Shown piece after piece: positions 49,141 to 61,425 of a DNA stretch of 64,000 nucleotides. The DNA is from Parasponia andersonii (lineage: Eukaryota; Streptophyta; Magnoliopsida; Rosales; Cannabaceae): the NCBI GenBank assembly GCA_002914805.1, contig JXTB01000205.1, forward strand, positions 515,752 to 579,751, read 5' to 3'. A program made the translations under genes and the position numbers. The notes beneath the pieces are model-generated. The model worked only from the letters and a program-made list of their open reading frames with translations. It was not told the DNA's origin and searched no databases. Position 1 is the stretch's first letter. Every line of letters starts with the position of its first letter.

Positions 49141-51228
49141 GTTTTTTTTAATCCTATATATTTGTACTCATTTATTGGGTTTTCCACTGCCCCATGTATT
49201 GAAGAGGCATTTCTGTGTTTCGTATTGTTAGTTAATATTAATTCTTTCCCTGTATAATTTTTTTTCCTTGTCTTCAGTAAATTCATAGTGCTCAATCTAT
49301 CCGCTTCTATTTGGAATTTTGTGCTCCCTTTTTTGTCCCTAGAACCATGGATTATGTTATCAGTGATACTCTTAAATAGGTTATTTTATATTTACAGAAA
49401 TGTTAGAAGAATGGCAATGGTGCCCTTGGGTGGGAGTTGGATAGACCCTTTGTAGATTTGTTTTATTCATAGTTGTTTGGATTCCATTTTATGCAGGGTA
49501 CAGGCTACAGAATCCCGAAATCCGTTTTCCTGCTAGAATGTTATCCAACGATTGGCGATTGGAGCCTAGTGTTGTTTGTGGCAATATGGAGTCCATCAAG
49601 CGAGAGTAAAGCAAATTGCGAGTGAGCTGGAAAAAATATCGTAACTTAGAATTAGAATTTAAAAATTAAACTCCAACTTCTGGGTTTTGGAGTTACAAAT
49701 AAATAAACAAATAAAAAGTAAAAAGCCCCATTAGACTTCAAGTCCTGCTATTTATCATAATTCCTTGGGCGGGTTTATCGTCAGTTTTTTGATTACTCTC
49801 TCCGTCTTATTTCTAAAACCACACTATCAATTAAATTTTAAAATTTAGTTAGTACGTTTTAGATCCTTATTTTTTCCGAAACTATCCCTTAGTCTAGTTT
49901 TCCTCGCTCTCTTCCCACCCCCACTCTCACGTTTCTCTCTTATCATACCCATCTGTCCTTTTCCTACTTTTCTGCTCTTTCATGCTTCTGATCATCCTTC
50001 TTCTGAGTTCTACCCAGCTATTTTTTTTTTTTCGGTCAAAACAAGACAAATCTGCGAGTATTGTAATACTAATGAGCAAGCACCAATTGTTGTTGCCTAA
50101 TAACCAAAGTAATTCAAGTTAGTACGGATCATGGTGCATTTTGGCATGGGATTAATGGGGCAATCTTATTCCTGACAAAATCTCTCGATCAGAGATTTCT
50201 TAGTCGAAATTATTTTCACTTTAGAAAGAAAGTTACATTAAGAAAAGCTTAAAAAGCAATTGGTTAATCCTGTATCAAATTCTTTTATGCAAACTTTAGT
50301 ACAAAGAATGTTACAATAATGTTCTCATTGAGATTAATTAATGATCCATAGAAATTCGCGCAACTGGATTGTGAGAATGCTCTACTAGTATTTCTTGCAA
50401 ATGAATTAAAATTCGTGTAAATGAACGGTAAGGAAATTAGGATTTAAAATGAACTGTGTTTAAGAAAATTGCCGAAAAGTCTTTCTTTTTTATTTATTTA
50501 AATATGTGTAAATATATTTACTTTAAAATGATTTAAGTACTAAATGATAATTTCATTCAGAATCTTGTTTGTAATAAAAAAAATGCAGTAAAAAAAAGTG
50601 GGTGGAGAATAAATAAAGAGTGATAATAGGGCTGACAGTTTGAACACGATTCACTGATACGATTCGAAATCCATACGTTTAGCTGATACGTTTGACACAA
50701 AATTGATCTGAATTAACATAATTAATTAATTTTTTTATTAAAATATATTATAAAATATTAAGTAATGAGACCATAAAAAATATTTTTTAAAATAATTTTG
50801 TGATTTGAATGAAAAATAATAAACTAATGAGTTAATTTATTTTAATAAAATAAAATTAAAGTTAAAAAATCAAATAAATAAATAATTATAATATTTAAAA
50901 ATATTATAATACATTAATCTATCTATCAATTTTGTTAAATAAATAATCTGCAGATAACACAAAATTGGCACAATATTAAACGAGTCGATACAACCTTTGA
51001 AGTGACATGTTACGAATTTGGGTAGAGGTGGGGGGAACCAATCATCTAGAACGAGATAATTTTACGAGTTAATGTGGCTCTTCTTTAACAATGGGAGTAC
51101 ACGTACAATGTTATTAATTACATGATAAAAAAACTTCTGTACCACACCTATCATTACACTAGACCTCAAAGCGTTTTTAAACAAGAGAGAGCTCCCTTGA
51201 CCGTAGAACATTTGGCGGGAGACAGGTG
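49141..51228. other. Intergenic DNA between SCAR and PPR genes
   Basis: AT-rich. At about 50630-51030 a stretch with GGGCTGACAGTTTGAACACGA at one side and CGAGTCGATACAACC and GTTACGAATTTGGG at the other resembles a widespread plant non-autonomous repeat rich in CACGA/CGTGT-like words. I could not define its ends. Confidence 0.4.
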
Positions 51229-53301
51229 ATGAGCATTCTCTCAAACAGAGCCTCTTCTCAATCATTATCCAACGCTCTACAGATCAAGACCTGCCTCCTT
51301 CAAGGCTTCAGCTCCTTCAACCAGCTCAAACATGTCCACGCCCGGCTCCTACGTCTCGGCCTCGACCAAGACAATTATCTCCTCAACCTGTTCTTGCGGC
51401 GTGGCTTCGATTTTGGGAAAAACACTTGCTACCCACGACTCGTCTTCAACCAGACCAATCAGCCCAACATTTATCTTTGGAATACAATGATCCAAGGCTT
51501 GGTTTCTGCCGACCGCTTCGACGATGCTGTCGAATTATACTGTTCGATGCGGAGGGAGGGATTTTTGCCCAATATTTTCACCTTCCCTTTCGTTTTAAAG
51601 GCCTGTGCTCGACTTTGTGATCTTCAGCTGGGACTGAGAACTCATACCCTTGTGGTGAAGTCGGGTTTTGAGTATGATGTGTTTGTTAAGACTAGTTTGC
51701 TGAGTTTGTACGCTAAATCGGGCTTCTTGGAGCATGCCCATAAGATGTTTGATGAAATTCCTGAGAGAAATGTTGTTTCTTGGACTGTTATGGTTAGTGG
51801 GTACATCAGTGCAGGTAGGTTTTCTGAGGCTATTTCTATGTTTCGGAAATCAATTGAGATGGGTTTGAGGCCTGATGGCTTTAACCTTGTTCGAGTTTTG
51901 TCTGCGTGTACTCAGTCAAGAGATTTAAGCAGTGCGGAGTGGATAGATCAGTACATAATGGAGAATGGCTTGGGGAGGAATCTCTTTGTGGCTACGTCTT
52001 TGGTAGATATGTATGCTAAGTGTGGAAATATGGAGAAAGCCCGTCGAATTTTCGATGGGATGCAAGAGAAGGATGTTGTTTCTTGGAGTACCATGATTCA
52101 GGGCTATGTACTGAATGGGCTTGCTAGAGAAGGAGTAGACCTCTTCTTACAAATGCTGGCTGAAGAAATAAAACCAGATTGTTATGCACTAGTTGGTATG
52201 TTTTCAGCTTGTGCTAGGTTAGGAGCTCTAGAATTAGGAGACTGGGCGAGCAACTTAATTGATAGGAATGAGATTTTGTCTATCCCTTTCCTAGGAACGG
52301 CTCTGATTGACATGTATGCCAAATGCGGGAACATGGTTAAAGCCTGGGAAGTCTTTAAAGAGATGAAAGATAAGGACCTTGTGGTCTGGAATGCAGCAAT
52401 ATCCGGGCTAGCTATTAATGGACATGTGGAAGCTGTGTTCGGACTGTTTGGACACATGCAGAAATCAGCGATTCAACCTAATGGAAACACTTTCATTGGG
52501 CTGCTTTCTGGGTGTGCTCATACTGGTCTCGTCGATGATGGCCGTTGTTATTTCAACGGCATGAGCAGCTTCTTTTCCTTAACTCCTTCGATCGAGCATT
52601 ATGGATGTATGGTGGATCTTCTTGCCCGTGCGGGCCTTCTAGCTGAAGCTCATAAGCTAATAGAAAGCATGCCAATGAAGGCTAATGCAATAGTTTGGGG
52701 AGCGTTGTTGGGGGGTTGTAGGCTACATCGAGATACCCAATTGGCAGAATATGTGCTGAAGCAACTTATTGAGTTAGAGCCATGGAGCTCAGGAAATTAC
52801 GTTCTTTTATCTAATATTTACTCAGCTGGCCAAAAGTGGAGTGAAGCAGCTAATATCAGATCAAGAATGAATGAGCTCGGGATTCAAAAAATCCGGGGCT
52901 GCAGCTGGGTCGAAGTGGATGGTGTAGTTCACAAGTTCCTTGTGGGAGACAAGACTCACCCGTTGTCCGAGAAGATATATGCAAAACTTGATGAACTAGA
53001 CACGGAACTGAAAGCAGCTGGTTATGTTCCAACAACAGACTTTATGTTGTTTGACATAGAAGAGGAGGAGAAGGAGCATTTCCTTCGTTGTCACAGTGAG
53101 AAACTGGCTATTGCATTTGTTCTTATTAGTACCACTTCGAAGGATTCGATTCGAGTAGTCAAAAACCTCCGTGTATGTGGTGATTGTCACGAGTTCATCA
53201 AGCTAGTTTCAAAGATTACAGGGAGAGAGATCATTGTTAGGGACAATAACAGATTTCATCGCTTCATTGACGGTTTATGTTCATGTAAAAATTATTGGTA
53301 A
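51229..53301 (+). CDS. DYW-class pentatricopeptide repeat protein (organelle RNA editing)
   Basis: Single-exon gene of 690 aa. I start at the ATG at 51229, since the triplet before it is GTG. The protein has PLS-type PPR repeats over about residues 40-540 (repeated motifs such as VVSWTVMVSGYISAGRFSEA, LVDMYAKCGNMEKARRIFD and HYGCMVDLLARAGLLAEA). E and E+ segments follow, and then a DYW domain with GYVPTTD, HSEK (H622, E624) and CGDCH (C650, C653), the zinc-binding deaminase residues. It ends NYW instead of the usual DYW. The sequence resembles Arabidopsis At3g08820. Such proteins are imported into chloroplasts or mitochondria and edit C to U at specific sites. The target here cannot be read from sequence, and no clear transit peptide is visible. 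Confidence 0.95.
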   Translation: MSILSNRASSQSLSNALQIKTCLLQGFSSFNQLKHVHARLLRLGLDQDNYLLNLFLRRGFDFGKNTCYPRLVFNQTNQPNIYLWNTMIQGLVSADRFDDAVELYCSMRREGFLPNIFTFPFVLKACARLCDLQLGLRTHTLVVKSGFEYDVFVKTSLLSLYAKSGFLEHAHKMFDEIPERNVVSWTVMVSGYISAGRFSEAISMFRKSIEMGLRPDGFNLVRVLSACTQSRDLSSAEWIDQYIMENGLGRNLFVATSLVDMYAKCGNMEKARRIFDGMQEKDVVSWSTMIQGYVLNGLAREGVDLFLQMLAEEIKPDCYALVGMFSACARLGALELGDWASNLIDRNEILSIPFLGTALIDMYAKCGNMVKAWEVFKEMKDKDLVVWNAAISGLAINGHVEAVFGLFGHMQKSAIQPNGNTFIGLLSGCAHTGLVDDGRCYFNGMSSFFSLTPSIEHYGCMVDLLARAGLLAEAHKLIESMPMKANAIVWGALLGGCRLHRDTQLAEYVLKQLIELEPWSSGNYVLLSNIYSAGQKWSEAANIRSRMNELGIQKIRGCSWVEVDGVVHKFLVGDKTHPLSEKIYAKLDELDTELKAAGYVPTTDFMLFDIEEEEKEHFLRCHSEKLAIAFVLISTTSKDSIRVVKNLRVCGDCHEFIKLVSKITGREIIVRDNNRFHRFIDGLCSCKNYW

Positions 53302-55190
53302 TAGTTTTATATGCTTCTTTCTTGGTCGTCACTTTTTTTTAAAAAAAACTCTTTTTAGGGATCTAACATAAACCTGAGAGTTGCTAGAAATTGTTAATAC
53401 CATTGGCAGTATAATTTTGACTCATGGATGTTGAGCTAATTGTTCATATTTCTCCCCTAGGTTTTATGTCGTTTCATGAATAATCATGTGGTCCTGGTAA
53501 TTAATTATAAAATAAAAAAATAAAAAAAAAAACCTTTTTTTGGGGCAAACTTCCCCTTTAAATGATCATAAACTTATTTGGAATTTGAAATTTCTTATCA
53601 TTCTGATCACCTAAAGGAAAGATTTTGTAACAAAAAAATCGAAACGGTTTTCCTCATAATTATAAAGACCACAAGTTGGTTTTTTTTTTTTTCCCCTCTT
53701 GAAACTCGTAAGTACCACAATTTAGTTTTATATATATATAAGTAGTGAAATGGAGAGGAGAAATATGTCATTATCCCTATAATCTTCAAAAATAATACAC
53801 AGTTGACATGCTATAATTAGCAAATGTCAACTTTCCAACTCAAATATGAATCCGCTCAGTGAAGAGCACGTAGGATTTTGTGTGGTACCAAGTGCTTGTT
53901 GTTGTGCGAGAGTTGGGCGTTGGTGACATTGGAGTAGGACATTCAATGTCAATATTATCAACAGATTATGAAATTAATAAGATAACCATGAGTGGTTGGT
54001 GGAGTAGACGGCCCAAATTTTAGTTATACGAGGTTCGGAGTTCAACGCTTAAAGAAAATCAATATACTAGAAGTTAATTAATTAATTAATGAAAATTTCT
54101 CCACTTAGTTGTGTTATACTTTTACCAACGATTAAGTTTTTTTTTGATATATAAGAAAAGAATAAATGAAATCAACATTTAATGGTTAAAATTAGAAAGG
54201 TTAATTACATTTGTATACCTTTAATAATGCTATGAGATACCATATAATATATAACACCACATAATGTGTCAGTCTGTAACTGATTAATTATAATTAGACT
54301 TCAGATGAGTCTCACGTGAAACTCAATTCAACTCAATTCATTAATTAGAACCATCCAACGACAAAATGATATATTAGCAATGACAGACTTTAAATATATG
54401 TTTTAATACTTAATTTAAATTAAAAATTAATTAAATAAATAGCTATAAATATTAAAAAATAACTTAGAAAAATGCAAAAATCTTCAAAAATTAAATATTG
54501 TTTGTAAAAGTCTTTATCAATTTGATATAAGTTTTAAATTTAATTTCTTTTAAAAAATATATATTTAAATTTTAAAGTATTTTGCTAAACATAACGATGA
54601 CAATTGGTGTTTGACTAATAAAATATATAAATTTGTCACAAATTTTAAATCTAAAATTCAATATTGATAATAACTAAAACACAAAATATAAACTATCAAA
54701 ATACACCCAAATTGAAATTTAACTAGACAAAGGTGTGTTCATATAAAATCTTTGAATTTCAAGGCATGTTAGTGTAGATATAGTCATTACATAGAGCAGG
54801 TGGTGTAGTGTTTCTTTTAATTTATGTAGTCATTCCTTTCTAACATGACTAGACCAAACAAAGAATATCTTAATTTAACAAAAGAAAGAAAACTAACCAT
54901 TAAAAAGAAAAAAGTAAAAGAAAAAAAAAATCTTAATACGCCTATATAATCCGACGTCGTTTTGGTCCCGTGGTATTTTGAACCCCCTAATGCACGCCCA
55001 CTTTTGTCCCCACGACAGCTACTTGGCAAGTTCCGCTCAAAATCGTCTCTATCGTTAAAAATAGCAAAAAAAACCCCTCCAAAGGCCTATCCCACTCTGT
55101 TCTCTTTCTTCCCCTTTTTTCAATACAAATTTCGAAATTTTCCCAGTAGCCAAACACACATCAAGGTCCATATACTACTTACTTTCACGG
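53302..55190. other. AT-rich intergenic DNA
   Basis: No gene or clear transposon recognised. It contains poly-A/T runs (53507-53532, 53680) and a (TA)n tract at about 53731. Confidence 0.55.
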
Positions 55191-55459
55191 AGAGGTAAGT
55201 TAACTCAAACCCACAAAAATATAAATAAAAAAAGCTTTTATGTTTTGTTTCCTTTTTGTGTTTTTTTTCTTTGAAGTTATTTTATTTACTTCTCTCTGCA
55301 AAAAAGTTGTATGAGAAAATCGCTTCTTTCCACGGGCAGAGCGGGGTATACCAAGTGGCCAAAACGACGTCGCAGAGCATCGGAACTCCGAAACAAGCAA
55401 AACCCACCTCTTTGATTCTAGGAATCGACGGCGAAAGTACGAAGCGGAAGAGGTTGGAG

Positions 55460-56231
55460 ATGGAGAAGGAAAGTAGCTCTGAGAAGGAGAGAAAAGACAG
55501 TCGTTTGCCGCTTTCGGAGGTCGTTTCGGATTGCGTGAAGCGGTGGTTCAAGGACGCGCTGAAGGAGGCTAAAGCTGGGGATATTAACATGCAGGTCTTG
55601 GTGGGTCAGATGTATTTTAGCGGTTATGGTGTTCCCCGAGACGCCCAGCGGGTCTGTATTCTCTGATTTTTTTAAAAAAAAAAAAAAAAAATCTATTTAT
55701 TGTTTTGAAATTGTATTGTTTGTGATTTGGGATTTAGGGTTTAACGGGTTTTGGCTTGCTATGTTTTCCTAAAGCGTCTCGATGCGTTTGATCACGTTTT
55801 CATGTTCAAATTCTGACTAGACTCTTAGAAGGTTATTTCATGTATTTGAGAAATTTCAAGATTTAAGTTTTAGATTGCTTGAATCTACCATTTAGCAATT
55901 TGGTGGAAGAGAATGGAATTGGGGCAATCGGGTATTTGTTTTCTTATTCAATTTACCAGTCTTACTTATTTTTGGAATGTTTAGGGAAGGATTTGGATTA
56001 CAAGGGCATCCAAGACTCGGTCATTTTGGAAAGTCAGTGATAAGCATCCAGGTTGGTTGCTTTGTCTTGTTATCATCATCACACATTGAGGGGACATTAT
56101 CTCTAGAGTGACCTTTTTAGTTGACTTCATTATTATCTAATATTCTAATGTTCCTACGTTATGTTGGTGTACCTTTTACAGGTTATAATGCTAGTGATTC
56201 AGATTCAGATGAACAGAAGGGTGACTTTTAG
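55460..56231 (+). CDS. Small Sel1-like-repeat (TPR-like) protein, 102 aa, function unknown
   Basis: Three coding exons with GT-AG introns: 55460-55651, 55985-56051 and 56182-56231, total 309 bp in phase. The protein has a charged start (MEKESSSEKERKDSR), then CVKRWFKDALKEAKAGDINM and VLVGQMYFSGYGVPRDAQRG, a Sel1-like repeat with its GxGV-type turn. It closes with WKVSDKHPGY and an acidic SDSDSDE tail. I recall similar short HCP-like/Sel1 proteins conserved across land plants, ending in the same KVSDKHPGYNAS-type tail, with no firmly known role. The reading frame is open upstream to about 55256 without another ATG, so the start at 55460 is the first in-frame one. An ATG at 55312 opens a different 34-codon frame. 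Confidence 0.8.
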
Positions 56232-57680
56232 ATGGCCTGGAGCTCTATAACTCTCGGTATTTTTTTAATTACCTTTTGATGTTTACTTGTAGTACACTCT
56301 TTTAAAAAAGAATACGTATTTCATTTGGTGTGGTAAAATCTGATAAGCTTATGAAGTATAGGGTGTATCTTCCTTTCTCCAATTGTGTTGATTTTAGTTT
56401 TTATCAGGTTGGTGTGGATTTACTATCTAAGTTTACACAAGTTGGTTATATTCCTGTTCATTTAGCGTGAGATTTAGTCTATGAGCATCTGCTTAATTTT
56501 GATAGTTGTTTGACCCTTTTTTTCTTCGCTTGTCAGGATCTTAGGATCTTTATTCTTGAGACAGATTAGCTGACAATAATTGGCTTTCATGTAGATTTTT
56601 GTGCTTTCATTTTCCTCTTTATTATGTGAGTTACTGGAGAGTAGAAATATTGAAGTTCTTCTCTCCTAGCACGATGTTGACTCGATGGGTATTATCTTAA
56701 AAGTGAGCGCTCATTGCTCATCATCCTTTGACTATCATGAGGCATTTATACATGTAATTTTGAAAAAGAAACTTAGCTGCATCAGATCCTGTGTTCAGAA
56801 ATAGTGCTTCCCTTTCTTTTCATTCTTTTAGTAGTTGTGGTGTGGTAAAATTACGTAATACCTTTTCAGTTTTGAGAAGGGAACAGAATAGATATTTTAT
56901 TATATTTTCAGTTGTTCTTGTCACGATGGTGAATGGGGATACTTGTGGGTTTAAGTCATAAAATCATTTGTGTTTGTACTTTTCTATTCTGAATGTTGGA
57001 AAAATCTGGTGAACTCAACTATTAGGAAGTGAGAATGTGTAAAATTACAATGCAGCATACATATTATGTATAATTGGTTTCATATCTTAACACAGATATT
57101 TAAGGGAAGCTCACTTAAACGGCTGACACAAGGACCGTCATAGCTTTTCAAAGTGTTTGATGCTTTCATGAACTTACCTTTTACACACAATTGAAATTCA
57201 GTATCATGCTTTCTCGCATTTTTTTGCTCATAAAGCAATTCAAAATCGTCTTATCCCTCTTCGACAAGGGAATTTTAGCATCATGATTATATTGTGTTAC
57301 TTGATATGTTTTTAATTTAGACTTTGCCATCCTTTGCTAGAACAGATCCATGCTTATAGTATGTAATATTGCTCGATTCCTATGAGTTGTCTTCTATGGC
57401 TGGTAATATTGTAAGATTCACATGAATGAGTTGAAACAATATGATAACCTTTTGCTACAAGACCGTGAGTTTGGTACTGAAATAGCAGAGCTTTTTTCTG
57501 TTTCTTCTTTCCAATGACTCCTGAACTAGATGCAGCTAAATAGGTGCTTAAGTAAAGCTTTCTTTCCAAATTCGTATATCGAAATAGACTAATCTAATGC
57601 ATGTTTTCTCGTTTCTGTAGGACGTGCGCTTGGCTCTGTTTCTTGCTCTTGGTCAATCGAGATATTATGTTTGTAACAAA
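56232..57680 (+). other. Possible long 3' UTR intron of the Sel1-like gene
   Basis: After the stop, CTCTATAACTCTCG is followed by GTATTTTTTT at 56258. At 57612-57620 TTTCTGTAG precedes GACGTGCGCTTGG and a short transcript-like segment ending near 57700. This would be a 3' UTR intron of about 1.36 kb. It is an inference from splice-like sites only; no coding sequence is seen in between. Confidence 0.35.
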
Positions 57681-58874
57681 GTTCTTGTATTTATTACCGA
57701 ATGGATATCTATATACAATTTTTCATTACCATTTATAGTGACAAAGTAACAATTCATTAGTTTTCAATTATTCTTAATCTTCTAAGTTTTGTCATGGTAA
57801 AATTGACTGGTGGCACTTTTAACTTGTGTAGTCCACTGCTCGTTATAGAATTGCGTATCATGACTTGTGTTCTTTTTTTTTTTTTTTTCAAAGTAATTTA
57901 CGTTGTTTGTTTGTTTACAAGAGTGAACACCTAAAACTTACACCATCTTAGCATCCATTTCAACGTCATTTTTTATTAAAGTGAGATCACACCATTTAAA
58001 CTTATGTGGTTGGAAATGATACAACATCACTAGTATAAGTATTTGGTGACCTTAGAATTATTTATTTATTTATTTTCACAATTAAGGACTGTAGTAGCGC
58101 CAAGCTTGGCTCTGCTGAATCAGAGCCCGTGACTGTTGAGGTCTACTTCCCAATCGTGGTGGTGTCAAATGTGTCGCTGTGGCAATGCTTTTACATGTAA
58201 ATATTGGTTAAAATTCTAAAATCGGTGTTAGTCAACTCGAGGATTGCCGACTCAATTGTCATTAGATTGATCGGAGACGAGTCATCCAAAGATAGGGGGG
58301 CCAGTTTGGTACATGATTGCCGTACTGGCCAGTAGGTAACTTTTAAAAATTTTGAAATATGTACGGAATTGTTTAAATCCAAAGAGGCAGTAGACTTTAG
58401 ATGGCTTAATTTCATAATAAATATTTGTCATTTGCTATGTTGGTGTGCATAGCTTTTGGATTTGCAAAGCCGGCAAGGGCCAATTATTTCATCTTAATTA
58501 CTGGGCCACTGCCGTTCGGCCTATTATTGGCTTGTAGTCTTGGCCCCATTTAACCACTTTTTTGGGCCGGAAAAAGTCGAAGGTTTTTAGTTTGATTAAG
58601 TTGTGAATTGTGACCTGTAAGTGTGACAATAGGAATTTTTTATTATTACAAAGCAGATAATCTTAAAAACTGATAAAAGTCCGTGGAAGAAAAATTGCAT
58701 ATTGGGATCTTTTCGAAATCGACCCATAAAGAGATTTATGCAGATAACTGTTGGTGTGTATTTCGATAGAGCTTTATACTTCGGTGGTTGACTTGTTGTA
58801 ATCTTCCCTTCATCATTCATTGTTAGTGTTTATTATTCCTCATTAAAGATCCACACAAATGTTATCTTACACAC

Positions 58875-59050
58875 TATCTAAATCTAGATAAATCTGATAA
58901 GAAATCACTATAAATCTAGATCTAGATAAACTGAAATAACAAAAATATAAATAAACTCAACAAACCACCGTCTATCTAGATTTAGATGGACTGAAATAAT
59001 AAAAACATAAATAAATCCAACAAATTGCTACAGATCTAGATATCTAGAAT
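58875..59050. repeat. Degenerate tandem repeat of about 62 bp rich in TCTAGAT
   Basis: Two copies of a unit containing TCTAGAT, GACTGAAATAA(C/T), AAAAA(C/T)ATAAATAAA and CCAACAAA-like words (about 58912-58973 and 58974-59033) are bordered by partial copies beginning TCTAGAT. Confidence 0.7.
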
Positions 59051-59529
59051 TAGGAGGAAAACACATAAGAAGATTATTTAATAATACTACTAAAAGTATG
59101 AAAGAAAAATGTAAAAAAACTCATATCAGAAAGAGAGAAGACCTCCCTTTTCGATAGGAGAGACATCTGTCAATAGAGGGAGTTACTGCTGTCTGCTGGA
59201 GGAGGGCTGGTGGACTTTTAGAGAGAAGTGGTTCTCTCTTTCAACAAGTGATCATTTTAAGTATGCTTTTTTGAGCTCTACTTTACTAGCAAGATCCAAA
59301 TGCAGTCAAAAGGTTTTAGGTGGAAGCTGATGAAATGTTTTAAGGGAAAGCATCCAATACAAGTAATAATGTTTATTCACATTTTGTTACTACAATAGCT
59401 CTTCTTTATAAAATTGTAAACATCACCCTGAGCACGTTTTTGAATTTTTTATTTTTTTTCTAAACAATTAAATGGTGGTACCGTGGATATTACCCAACCC
59501 ATCATTAGTCACGCTAACGTAGGTAAATG

Positions 59530-59828
59530 AAAAATTACACTAACACTCTTTCATTTATGTCACGGTTATGGTAACTCTCCCTAGACCAAAGATAATTTTA
59601 AATATTTCTTGGTGTGAAAAAAATAGTGAAAACTCAAATAAAAATTTCATCACTTATCTGACATACATATGTTTTTAATTTTCACAATTAAGTGTTATTT
59701 TAGTAAATATATATTGTAAATCAAATAAAATTTATTGGACTTTTCACCAAACCACTAACGGGGGAGAGTGTGTACTAAGTGGAAATATTAAGAGGTGTCA
59801 CTCTAATTTGACATAGTGTAATTTTCTG
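59530..59828. mobile_element. Possible MITE with inverted GAAAA(A)TTACACTA ends
   Basis: GAAAAATTACACTA at the left end is inverted at the right end as TAGTGTAATTTTC (about 59815-59828). A CGTAGGT word lies close outside both ends (59517 and 59831). No coding region is present. The ends and duplication are not certain. Confidence 0.4.
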
Positions 59829-60699
59829 CGTAGGTTATGTTATTTTCGAGAATTGTTTTTTCCTTCATTTAATTCGTATTAGCTCTTGGGTTTCATCAAG
59901 ATAATTGTGTTTTTTTTTTTTTTTTGGCTAATACCACTTACAAGCATTGGATATAAACTATAGATCCCTAACATCATCCTATAAGCTAATGCTACTATTG
60001 GTTTTCCAGTTGTCTGTTTTTGTATTAATTGTTACTTTATCAATCTTACCAATTAGTGTACCGCACACATTATTTAGATGTGCTTCAGAAGGTCACATGG
60101 GACGAAATGAAGAAATAGAGTTAGGAAAAGGAAAATAGAAAGAAATCAAAGGGGTCAAATTATATTTATATTGTCTCTGAGATATATATTGGCCATTCGC
60201 AGCTTCAACTCCCCTAGACTATACTTTTAACCAGCTAATGTAATAGAAAAGATTCTACTACAAGGTGTTTATTATTAATATAACTTAATAGAAGCAATTC
60301 AAGTCCAAGCCAATAGGTGTTTATTACCAAATTTTTTGAAATCGATCTGATTTTGATGTGATGATGTAAGGTTCAGAAAGGCGTCCTACCCTTCTGTGTT
60401 CCAATAATTTATCTACTATTGATTAATCAGCTGAAACATACAATAATATATTAGTTTTAAAAATGAATTATCAGTGTGATTTTAACATATTATTCTTTAT
60501 TATCCCATGAATTGCTATTGAATGGCTAAGCCAGCAAACATCTGCAATAGGTACTACCCCAAGTTCGATCTTGGCTAGATTGCTGATCCAGCTCTCCAAT
60601 TTTTATTATTTTTTTTCTCTTTAAATATGGCATAGTTGTCATTTGTTAATAAAATTCTGCATAGTCAACTCTTTTGCTTTAACAAATTATGTTAATTAT

Positions 60700-61404
60700 T
60701 GTTGATGGAGGTTTTATCAACAATAAATTTAGAAAAAATCGAAAGATGTGGCTTGTATAAATTAAAGCAATAAATCAAAGCAAATAAGGAGAGAGAGATT
60801 TATAGTGGTTCAGCTCCGAAAAAGATGAGCCTACGTTTACTGTTTTCTCACTATTTTCTGAATAATAACGAACACTCAAGGTTACAATCTCGTCTGGAAA
60901 TTGGAAAGACTGAAAAGCTACTGAGAATACTAAGAATGACTACTCAAAGCTTGGAATACTTTAAACTTGAATACCCCAAACTTGGAATACCCTTCAGAAT
61001 ATTAAGTCCTCTTTATATAGGCAAAGGTAACCTTATGTCCCTAGGATCCTTATGTCTCTAGGATCCTAATGTCCCTAGGATCCTAATTATATAAACGGTT
61101 AACTATACAATTGGGTAACGTAAACTAAGTAACAATATAATTGGATAACTATTCAAAACGGATAACTAGTTGATCACAAATAGGAGACTTCAATTTTCCT
61201 TTCCTTGTAGGTCTCTTTCATAGCATTTACTTGTGTCCCTCTTCTTGTAGGTTTCCTATTTAACAAGGCAAACTGCACGGAGAAGGTCGCACAAAACCTT
61301 GGAAGAGGTCGCATATAACCATCACGGAGGAGGTCGCATATAACTTTCACGGAGGAGGTCGCACATAACCCTTATGCGACCTTAGGATTTTAGACTGCAC
61401 AACA
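60700..61404 (-). mobile_element. 3' LTR of element 3
   Basis: Termini are TGTTG at 60700 and CAACA at 61404, a perfect 5-bp inverted pair; length 705 bp. On the minus strand a strong TATA box, CTATATAAAGAGG, lies at about 61010-61022. Inside are three copies of a CCTAGGATCCT(T/A)ATGTC-type repeat (61035-61085) and four copies of a GAGGTCGCA(T/C)ATAAC-type repeat (61283-61370). Left-flanking bases are ATTAT. Confidence 0.82.
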
Positions 61405-61425
61405 ATTGCCCCCCAGCTCCATTAG
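61405..61425 (-). promoter_or_regulatory. Polypurine tract of element 3
   Basis: The minus strand reads GGAGCTGGGGGGCAAT immediately before the LTR start TGTTGTGCAG. This is the expected primer for plus-strand DNA synthesis and fixes the element's orientation. Confidence 0.75.

Larger units (their letters stand above)
57700..60699. other. AT-rich intergenic DNA with small repeats
   Basis: No gene recognised. It contains a TCTAGAT-rich tandem repeat (58875-59050), a possible MITE (59530-59828) and poly-T runs. A short frame at 59947-60138 is not supported by any family. Confidence 0.5.

Noticed and set aside
51226-51228. GTG as the start of the PPR gene
   Set aside because: Plant nuclear genes start at ATG; the next codon at 51229 is ATG and gives the family-like N-terminus.
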